A DNA stretch of 16,566 nucleotides from JAFDWI01 sp040255345 (GTDB lineage Bacteria > Actinomycetota > Acidimicrobiia > Acidimicrobiales > Iamiaceae). Position 1 is the stretch's first letter. Each line of letters opens with the position of its first letter. The translations under genes and the position numbers were made by a program. Under the pieces are notes generated by a model, which ran no database searches, had not been told where the DNA came from, and saw only the letters and a list, made by a program, of their open reading frames with translations. Where the stretch lies: positions 1-16,566 of the forward strand of contig JBDZUV010000067.1 in the NCBI GenBank assembly GCA_040255345.1. Reading direction: 5' to 3'. Below, one piece after another: positions 6,573 through 12,272 of the stretch.

Positions 6573-8066
6573 GTGAACGATCTGACGTACCACGAGCCGC
6601 GACCAGGGGCGAGACGGCGACTGGGCCGCGTCACGCTCGCCGCCCTCACCGCCGTGCTGCTCACCGCGACGACCGCCGCGGCCGCGCCGAGCACCACGTC
6701 GACGCCACCGACGGCACGGGCCGACTCCGCCGGTTGGCAGACCGCCACACCCGAGTCGATGGGAATGGACTCGGCGACTCTCCAGGGAAGCTGCGACTAC
6801 GCCCTGCAACCCCAACGCCACACCCAGGGCGTGGTCGTGATCCGAGGCGGCAAGCTGGTCGACGAGTGCTACGGCACCGGCGAGGGCCCACGCTCGTGGG
6901 CCGCGAGCTGGTCGGTCGCCAAGAGCTATGCCAGCACTCTGGTCGGCATCGCCATCGACCAGGGCAAGATCCCGAGCCTCGACGTGTCGATGGCCGACTA
7001 CTTCCCCGAATGGGCCGGCACCCCGAAGGCGGCGATCACCCTGCACGACGTGATCACCATGTCGTCGGGGTTGCAGTGGAACGAAGACTACGACCCGGCC
7101 GACGGCGCCGATTCCGACGTCATCCAGATGGGCCTGGCCGCCGACCAGCTCGCCTACGCCAGGTCCCGTCCGTTGGCGCACACTCCGGGCACCGTGTGGA
7201 ACTACTCCAGTGGTGACGCCATGCTGCTGTCGGGCGTGCTCGCCCAGGCGACGGGGATGTCAGCCGGCGCCTACGCGCAACAGGTGCTGTTCGGCCCACT
7301 CGGCATGAAGCAGGTCGAATGGTGGACCGACGCTGCGGGCCACACCCTCACCTACTGCTGCACCGACACCACCAGTCGCGACTTCGCCCGGCTGGGACTG
7401 CTGTTCTCGAACCAGGGCAGGTGGAACGGGCGCCAGATCGTGTCGGCGCAGTGGGTGCACGACGCCTTCGAGCCGGTCCCCGATTCGAACGGCGCCTACG
7501 GCTACATGTGGTGGATCTCCCACATCCCCGAGGTCGACGGCCCGATCTACATGGCGAACGGGTTCGACGGCCAGATGATCTTCATCCTCCCGGGTCTCGA
7601 CCTGGTCGTGGTGCGCAACGGCGACTACGTGAAGAGCGAATGCCCGGCCATCGGTGACCCGAACCTGTTCGGCCGCTACCCGCCGAGCAATCTGATCCCC
7701 GGCCAGGGGACCAGACCGCCAGAAGACTGGAACGACGCTGATTTCCTCTCCCCGATCGTCGCCGCCATCACGGGCCCGTCCGCTGACGCCGACGTCTTCC
7801 CCGACGCCGAAACCGCGCCGGCCGTACGGTTCCCCCGACGGTCAGGCGACCGCGCCGTGTGCCGTGAGTGCCCCGACCACCACGACCGTCGCGTCGACGC
7901 CCACGACGACCGCGACCGCACCTGGCGCCCGCCCGGCGGTACCGGTCCGCGCGCAGCCTGCCTTCACCGGCTGAGCCGTGCGACGGCGACTTCGACCCGG
8001 TCAGCGCTGACGGGCGCGGGCGACCTCGTAACACGCGAGCGCGCCGGCGACCGACGCGTTCAGTGA
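6573..8066 (+). CDS. secreted serine hydrolase, beta-lactamase/class C family, 3' end apparently frameshifted
   Basis: Exported serine hydrolase of the class C beta-lactamase/esterase-like fold (Pfam Beta-lactamase type); substrate unknown. The GTG start at 6573 is preceded by AAAGGGG at 6559-6565. Residues 11-38 form a signal peptide: Arg-rich n-region, then a hydrophobic Ala/Leu/Val core ending AAAAP. The catalytic SxxK is SVAK (Ser114, Lys117). The second motif is Tyr211-Ser-Ser, replacing YxN. The C-terminal strand motif region is NGFDGQ (329-334) followed by MIFILPGLDLVVV. Clear homology-like sequence runs to about residue 418 (near 7826). Beyond that this frame turns Arg/Asp/His/Cys-rich and runs 66 nt into the end of rlmB. 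The +1 frame instead gives a Thr/Pro-rich tail stopping at 7974, before rlmB, so either a real frameshift or a sequence error is likely. Confidence 0.85.
   Translation: MNDLTYHEPRPGARRRLGRVTLAALTAVLLTATTAAAAPSTTSTPPTARADSAGWQTATPESMGMDSATLQGSCDYALQPQRHTQGVVVIRGGKLVDECYGTGEGPRSWAASWSVAKSYASTLVGIAIDQGKIPSLDVSMADYFPEWAGTPKAAITLHDVITMSSGLQWNEDYDPADGADSDVIQMGLAADQLAYARSRPLAHTPGTVWNYSSGDAMLLSGVLAQATGMSAGAYAQQVLFGPLGMKQVEWWTDAAGHTLTYCCTDTTSRDFARLGLLFSNQGRWNGRQIVSAQWVHDAFEPVPDSNGAYGYMWWISHIPEVDGPIYMANGFDGQMIFILPGLDLVVVRNGDYVKSECPAIGDPNLFGRYPPSNLIPGQGTRPPEDWNDADFLSPIVAAITGPSADADVFPDAETAPAVRFPRRSGDRAVCRECPDHHDRRVDAHDDRDRTWRPPGGTGPRAACLHRLSRATATSTRSALTGAGDLVTRERAGDRRVQ
7827..7974 (+). other. probable original C-terminal tail of the serine hydrolase, in the +1 frame
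   Basis: Relative to the main frame, the +1 frame reads PYGSPDGQ, then a run rich in Thr, Pro and Ala (PTTTTVAS, TPTTTATAPG), then VPVRAQPAFTG and TGA at 7972-7974. Thr/Pro-rich low-charge linkers are typical ends of secreted actinobacterial proteins, whereas the main frame here is improbable protein. This stop also leaves a normal 26-nt convergent gap to rlmB. The exact shift point cannot be fixed; it should lie near 7800-7850. Confidence 0.5.
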
Positions 8067-8981
8067 CGCGATCCGGCCCTCGAGCGGAATGCGGGCGACT
8101 TCCTGGCAGCGTTTGCGTGCCAGGCGCGACAGCCCCTTGCCCTCCGCGCCGACCACGATCGTGACGGGCGCGTCGAGACCGTCCAGCTCCCACAGGGTCT
8201 TGGGTCCGGTCATGTCGAGTCCGACGGTGACGACGCCGTGCGCACCGAGCTCGGCGATCGTCGTGGGCATGCCCCCGACCAGCGCGAACTGCAGATGTTC
8301 CACCGCGCCCGCCGCGGCCTTGGTCACCGTGGCGGTGACATGGACCGCCCGGTGTCGGGGCAGGAGCACGCCGGTCACGCCCGCGCACTCCGCACTCCGT
8401 AGCAGCGCCCCCAGATTGTGGGGATCGGTGACGCCGTCGACGGCGAGTAGGAACGGTGCCGCGCCACCCGACGGTTCGAGAAGCGCTTCGAGCTCCACCG
8501 GCCGGATCGGCTCGGCCCGGGCGATGATCCCCTGGGGCGCGTCGGTCTTCGCCTTGGCGTCGAGGCTCCCCCGGCCGATCTGCCGGATGGGCACGTGCGC
8601 GTCGTCGGCCAACTCGATGATCTCATCGAGAATGTCGGCCGCGTCGACGTCGACCGACACGAGAATCTCACGCACCGCCCGACGATGTGCGAGCAGCAGT
8701 TCGCGCACCGCCTGGCGTCCTTCCACCTGGTCACCACCGACGTCTCCGCCCGCGGCACGGCCACGACTGCGATAGTCCGCCCGCATGGCCGGGTCGACCT
8801 GGGCTCGTGCGCCCCTGCGGTTCGGTGGTCTCCGGCCCGCCTTGGCCGTCTTGGGCCCCCCGGCCCTCGCCTTGGGTGACGACGACCGGCCCGGGCCGGT
8901 GTTCCGCGGTTTGGGCGTGCCACGTTTGGGCGCGGGTCGGCGTCCCCGGCCGCCCTCGCGTGAACCCTTCGGTGGCGTCAT
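8001..8981 (-). CDS. rlmB: 23S rRNA (guanosine-2'-O-)-methyltransferase RlmB (SpoU/TrmH family)
   Basis: SPOUT methyltransferase expected to 2'-O-methylate a guanosine of 23S rRNA (G2251 in E. coli numbering). The 326-aa protein has three family motifs: motif 1 VDGVTDPHNLGALLRSAE (181-198, Asn189 and Arg195), motif 2 VVGAEGKGL (276-284) and motif 3 IPLEGRIASLNASVAGAL (298-315), which forms the knotted SAM site. A substrate-binding domain starts at VEGRQAVRELL (86-96). Residues 1-75 are an unusual basic, Pro/Gly/Lys/Arg-rich, probably disordered extension, likely to touch rRNA. The ATG at 8981 overlaps the ispF stop (ATGA). In mycobacteria cysS lies between ispF and this gene; here it is absent. 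The closely related TrmH/TsnR-type call is less likely given the N-terminal domain. Confidence 0.92.
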   Translation of the reverse strand: MTPPKGSREGGRGRRPAPKRGTPKPRNTGPGRSSSPKARAGGPKTAKAGRRPPNRRGARAQVDPAMRADYRSRGRAAGGDVGGDQVEGRQAVRELLLAHRRAVREILVSVDVDAADILDEIIELADDAHVPIRQIGRGSLDAKAKTDAPQGIIARAEPIRPVELEALLEPSGGAAPFLLAVDGVTDPHNLGALLRSAECAGVTGVLLPRHRAVHVTATVTKAAAGAVEHLQFALVGGMPTTIAELGAHGVVTVGLDMTGPKTLWELDGLDAPVTIVVGAEGKGLSRLARKRCQEVARIPLEGRIASLNASVAGALACYEVARARQR

Positions 8982-9451
8982 CGGGTCACCACCGCGGCCG
9001 CGAAACAGGCGATCCCCTCGATGCGGCCGAGCGCGCCGAGTCCTTCGGCACGCCGCCCCTTGACGCTGACCGGGGCACCGACGGCGTCGGTGAGCGTCGT
9101 CTGCATCGCCTCACGCCTCGGCGCGAGCTTCGGTGTCTCGGCGACGACCGAGCAGTCGACATTGCCCACGCGCCACCCTTCGGCGCGCACCAGCGACACG
9201 ACGTGGGCGAGGAGCCCGACACTGTCCGCACCGGCACTGGCCGCGTCGGCTTCGGGAAAGTGCATGCCCAGGTCACCGAGTCCGGCGGCGCCCAGTAATG
9301 CCTCGGCACAGGCGTGTGCGACGACATCGCCGTCGCTCACGGCTTCGAGCCCGGGGCCGTCGAAATGCTGACCGCCGAGGATCAAGGGGCGGGCGGGGTC
9401 GTCGGAGAACCGGTGGACGTCGAAGCCCTGTCCGACCCTGACTTCGTTCAC
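8978..9451 (-). CDS. ispF: 2-C-methyl-D-erythritol 2,4-cyclodiphosphate synthase IspF
   Basis: Fifth step of the MEP isoprenoid pathway: cyclises CDP-methylerythritol 2-phosphate to MEcPP with loss of CMP. Length 157 aa is normal. Zinc ligands Asp11 and His13 (GFDVH) and His46 (SDGDVVAHA) are present, as is the GDLGMHFPEAD segment (59-69). Odd point: the usual K-A-T-T-T-E-x-L-G segment reads KGRRAEGLG (131-139), keeping Lys and Glu but replacing the three Thr residues that help hold the phosphates. The GTG start at 9451 overlaps the ispD stop (GTGA) and its stop overlaps the rlmB ATG, so it sits in a fully coupled operon. Confidence 0.96.
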   Translation of the reverse strand: MNEVRVGQGFDVHRFSDDPARPLILGGQHFDGPGLEAVSDGDVVAHACAEALLGAAGLGDLGMHFPEADAASAGADSVGLLAHVVSLVRAEGWRVGNVDCSVVAETPKLAPRREAMQTTLTDAVGAPVSVKGRRAEGLGALGRIEGIACFAAAVVTR

Positions 9452-10185
9452 CGTCGAACCTCCTGGTCGGGGGCGTCTTCGCTGCGGGCGCGCCCGGTCG
9501 CGACGCTGCGGGCAGAACCGGTTGCGAGGACCTCGGCGACGAGCAGGTCGACCGCCTCGGTGATCTTCAGGTTCGTCCGTGACCCGGGGACGACCACGAT
9601 CGTGCCACCGGCTGCCGACACCAGGGACGCATCATCGGTCGCCTCCGCGTCGTCGGCATCATGGGCTCGGCGCAGCACCGGCGTCTTGAACGCCTGCGGG
9701 GTCTGGACCGCCACGAGTTCGTCACGGCCGACGCCGAGCTCCCGACCGTCGCGCCGACGCAGCGTGTCGACCACCGCGACACCGGGCACGGCGCCGTCCG
9801 CCCCGCCGCGCACCGTCGCGACCACCTGGGTGAACAGGTCGACCCCGGCGAGCGGCCGTACCGCGTCGTGCACGACGACGACCGGACAGTCGTCGGGGAT
9901 CACCTCGAGCCCGGCACGGACCGACTGTGAACGCGTCGCGCCGCCGGCGACGACGACGTCGACGTCGGGCTCGGGGCGCGACACGAGACGTGCGGGCACC
10001 ACGAGTACCACGAGGTCGCAGACGGCGCGGGCGGCGACGATCGAATAGTCGAGCACGCGACTGCCACGCAGGTCGCCGTACTGCTTCAACCCCCCGTATC
10101 GGCGCCCTTCGCCACCCGCGACGATGATCGCGGCGCACGCCACGCCCGATGACGGGCCGTCTGACACGGTGTGGTTGTCGGGCAT
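9448..10185 (-). CDS. ispD: 2-C-methyl-D-erythritol 4-phosphate cytidylyltransferase IspD
   Basis: MEP-pathway enzyme that joins CTP and methylerythritol 4-phosphate to CDP-methylerythritol. With the ATG at 10185 it is 245 aa. The nucleotide-binding loop AAIIVAGGEGRRYGGLKQY (18-36) carries the expected Arg (Arg29) and Lys34. VVHDAVRPL (104-112), VQTPQAFKTPVLRRAH (160-175), TDDASLV (183-189) and NLKITEAVDL (205-214, Lys207) follow. An in-frame GTG at 10251 would add 22 Pro/Gly-rich residues with no family support, so it is rejected. No Shine-Dalgarno site precedes the ATG. The C-terminal 25 residues are low-complexity Arg/Ala/Ser. Product feeds MEP steps leading to IspF, encoded next with a GTGA overlap. 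Confidence 0.95.
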   Translation of the reverse strand: MPDNHTVSDGPSSGVACAAIIVAGGEGRRYGGLKQYGDLRGSRVLDYSIVAARAVCDLVVLVVPARLVSRPEPDVDVVVAGGATRSQSVRAGLEVIPDDCPVVVVHDAVRPLAGVDLFTQVVATVRGGADGAVPGVAVVDTLRRRDGRELGVGRDELVAVQTPQAFKTPVLRRAHDADDAEATDDASLVSAAGGTIVVVPGSRTNLKITEAVDLLVAEVLATGSARSVATGRARSEDAPDQEVRR

Positions 10186-10346
10186 GGGTGCGGAACCGGA
10201 CGGGTGGGGAACGAACAGTCGGGGCGTCGGCACGCCACCGGGGCAGCCCACGAGGCTATCGGTTCACCGTCGCGCGCAGACCGGTCGAGCTCGTCGGCCC
10301 CACGCCGGATGGGCGCCGGTAGGGGGAATGGAACGGTCGAGACGGT

Positions 10347-10352
10347 TAGCAT
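10347..10352 (+). promoter_or_regulatory. -10 element (TAGCAT) predicting a leaderless crp mRNA
   Basis: TAGCAT fits TAnnnT. Seven bases separate it from the ATG at 10360, so transcription would begin on the start codon itself. The lack of any Shine-Dalgarno site before that ATG agrees. No TTGACA-like -35 is visible. Confidence 0.55.
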
Positions 10353-10359
10353 CCGTCAC

Positions 10360-11019
10360 ATGGTCGATACGACGATGCTGCGATCCATCGAGCTGTTCTC
10401 GACATTCACCGACGACGAACTCGACACGCTGGCGAATTCGGCGACCACGCAGAAGTTGAGCCGCAACGACATCCTGTTTCTCGAGGCCGACGAACCCGAC
10501 CACGTCTACGTAGCGGTCAGCGGCCGGATCGCGATCGTGAACCGGTCGATCGACGGGCGCGAGTCGGTGATCGCACTGATGGAGTCCGGTGATCTGTTCG
10601 GCGAGATGGGGTTGTTCGACAACGAAGGGCGTTCGGCCGGAGCCCGGGCGCTGGAGCCTTCCGAGGTGATCGAGCTTCCCTACGGTCCGATCCGACGGAT
10701 CTACACCGAGCGGCCGCAGCTGCTCTGGGACGTCGTCCGCCTGCTCGCCCGCAGAATCCGCGTGACCGACACCGCGTTGGCCGATTCGGTGTTCCTGGAC
10801 GTCACCGGCCGGACGGCGAAGCGACTCCTGGAGCTCGCTGGCGACGCCGACGAGTTCATGTTGCCCGTCACCCAGGAAGAACTCGCCGGTATGGTCGGTG
10901 CCTCTCGCGAACGGGTCAACAAGGCGATCGCCAGCTTCGTCCGGCTGGGGTGGATCGACCAGACCGACCGTCGCTACCAGATCCGCCGCCGCGAGGAACT
11001 CGAGCGACGCTCGAGCTGA
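10360..11019 (+). CDS. Crp/Fnr-family transcriptional regulator (Crp/GlxR-like)
   Basis: Cytoplasmic DNA-binding regulator with an N-terminal cyclic-nucleotide-binding domain (about 5-125), dimer helix (about 117-143) and C-terminal winged helix. Its 219 aa match Crp length. The phosphate-binding cassette FGEMGLF...RSA (80-93) keeps Glu82, Arg91 and Ser92, the residues that hold cAMP in Crp, so ligand binding is likely. The recognition region TQEELAGMVGASRERVNKAI (171-190) is very close to mycobacterial Crp and corynebacterial GlxR, which bind TGTGA-N6-TCACA-like sites; this is family knowledge. No cysteine cluster of the Fnr Fe-S type is seen. The start was set at ATG 10360 because the domain begins right after it and a -10 lies 7 nt upstream. 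It is divergent from ispD and converges on disA. Confidence 0.92.
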   Translation: MVDTTMLRSIELFSTFTDDELDTLANSATTQKLSRNDILFLEADEPDHVYVAVSGRIAIVNRSIDGRESVIALMESGDLFGEMGLFDNEGRSAGARALEPSEVIELPYGPIRRIYTERPQLLWDVVRLLARRIRVTDTALADSVFLDVTGRTAKRLLELAGDADEFMLPVTQEELAGMVGASRERVNKAIASFVRLGWIDQTDRRYQIRRREELERRSS

Positions 11020-11041
11020 CCCGGAGCACGGACGGGCCGGC

Positions 11042-11062
11042 GGTCGACGGTCGACGGTCGAC
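11042..11062. repeat. 7-bp tandem repeat GGTCGAC x3
   Basis: Three exact copies of GGTCGAC fill most of the 46-nt gap between the convergent crp and disA stops. GTCGAC is itself palindromic, so the array can fold, but there is no T-run to make a standard terminator. Confidence 0.7.
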
Positions 11063-11065
11063 GGC

Positions 11066-12136
11066 TCAGCCGTAGCGTTCGGCGACGCTGGACTGGGCGA
11101 GCCGTCTGAGTGCGCCCGCCACGTTCCGGGCCCGCAACGCGCCCATCCCCTCGACCTCTTCGAGTTCGGCGGGCGACGCCGCGAGCAACTTGCTCAACAG
11201 CTCGAAGTGGGTGACGACGCGCTCGATCAGTGGTCGCGGGAAACGTCTGATGCGTGACAACATGCGGTAGCCGCGCGGGGCGACCGCCGTGTCGAGGTCG
11301 TCCATGTCGCTGCTCAGGCGCAGCGTCGCAGCCACCGCATCGAGGTCGACGAGCCGATCGGTCTCGAGCATCGACAAGGCGCTGAGCGCGTCGTCGACCG
11401 TCCAGCCCCGGTCTTGGCGCAGATAGTCGCGGATCACCAGTTCCCGCGCTTCGGCGACGCCCCGCACGAGCTCCACCAGCTGCAGTCGGATCATGCGGCC
11501 GTCGGTACCCAGCTCGAGCACGTAGCGTTCGACCTCGTCGGCGATCCGTACCACCATCTCGGCCCGCTGAAGAGTGCTCGCCACGTCACGGATCGTCACC
11601 AGGTCCTGGACCTCGAGGGCCGACAGCGACGCCATCACGGTGTCGTGGCGGTTGCGGTACCGCTCGAGCGCCGACAGGGTCTGGTTCGCCCGGGCCTGCA
11701 CCCGCGGCAACGGCTCGAGCGGGTACTTCTCGGTGCCGAGGTAGATGGTGATCGTGGTCATGCGCTCCGACACCGAGATCACCGGCAGGTTCAGCGCCCG
11801 CGCGACCCGCTCGGCGGTGCGGTGTCGGGTCCCGGTTTCCGAGGTCGGCAGGCTCGGGTCGGGCACCAGGTGCACGTTCGCCCGCATGATGCGCCGCAGG
11901 TCGTTCGACAGGATGACCGCGCCGTCCATCTTCGCGATCTCCGACAGCCGCTGCGGGCTGAACACGGCGTCGAGTTCGAACCCTCCCGAACAGACCTCGA
12001 GCACCCGGGCGCCGTCACCGACGATGATCAACGCCCCCATCCCGGCCCGCACGATCCGGTCGAGGCCCTCACGTAACGGACGGCCCGGGGCCACCAACGC
12101 GATCGCCCGGTCGAGTGCAGCGCGCTGGTCGGTCAC
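11066..12136 (-). CDS. disA: diadenylate cyclase / DNA integrity scanning protein DisA
   Basis: Makes the second messenger c-di-AMP from two ATP and, as an octamer, scans DNA for branched structures that stop synthesis. The 356-aa protein has the N-terminal DAC domain with both signatures: Asp71-Gly-Ala (MDGAVILSNDL) and Arg104-His-Arg within the GTRHRTAERVA segment. A helical spine follows, and the C-terminal helix-hairpin-helix DNA-binding region contains EVEGMGALRARNVAGALRRL. The GTG at 12136 begins VTDQRAALDRAI, matching the family's N-terminus. Longer in-frame starts run back through the radA end and are rejected. A TACGAT -10 lies six bases upstream with no Shine-Dalgarno site, suggesting a leaderless transcript independent of radA. 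It is next to radA as in many Actinobacteria and Firmicutes; RadA is known to bind DisA in some species. Confidence 0.96.
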   Translation of the reverse strand: MTDQRAALDRAIALVAPGRPLREGLDRIVRAGMGALIIVGDGARVLEVCSGGFELDAVFSPQRLSEIAKMDGAVILSNDLRRIMRANVHLVPDPSLPTSETGTRHRTAERVARALNLPVISVSERMTTITIYLGTEKYPLEPLPRVQARANQTLSALERYRNRHDTVMASLSALEVQDLVTIRDVASTLQRAEMVVRIADEVERYVLELGTDGRMIRLQLVELVRGVAEARELVIRDYLRQDRGWTVDDALSALSMLETDRLVDLDAVAATLRLSSDMDDLDTAVAPRGYRMLSRIRRFPRPLIERVVTHFELLSKLLAASPAELEEVEGMGALRARNVAGALRRLAQSSVAERYG

Positions 12137-12142
12137 GGGTCT

Positions 12143-12148
12143 ATCGTA
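12143..12148 (-). promoter_or_regulatory. -10 element (TACGAT) predicting a leaderless disA mRNA
   Basis: On the minus strand TACGAT is followed by AGACCC and then the GTG start at 12136. Six bases of spacing place the transcription start on the start codon. No -35 is evident. It would let disA be expressed apart from radA. Confidence 0.55.
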
Positions 12149-12164
12149 CCGATCGGCGTTGGCT

Positions 12165-12208
12165 GATCGTCCATGGTGCCCGACCATGACGATCGGCCAT
12201 GCCGATCG
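12165..12208. repeat. overlapping inverted repeats in the radA-disA gap
   Basis: Dyad A: GATCGTCCATGGT (12165-12177) and ACCATGACGATC (12183-12194) pair with one bulged C around a 5-nt loop. Dyad B: CGATCGGC (12190-12197) and GCCGATCG (12201-12208) are perfect arms around CAT. The two share 12190-12194, so as hairpins they exclude each other. They sit 29-72 nt upstream of the disA start, just upstream of its putative -10, where an operator or attenuator would be. Confidence 0.6.
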
Positions 12209-12272
12209 ACCGGGTCTATCGGTGACGACGACCCTGCGCTCCGATCGGACTTCGGCGACCCGGCCGGAAGCG

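Noticed and set aside
10186..10251. GTG at 10251 as the ispD start
   Set aside because: It adds 22 Pro/Gly-rich residues not typical of IspD; the ATG at 10185 gives normal length.
11042..11062. GGTCGAC x3 as a convergent terminator
   Set aside because: It can fold on itself but has no T-run on either strand; kept only as a tandem repeat.
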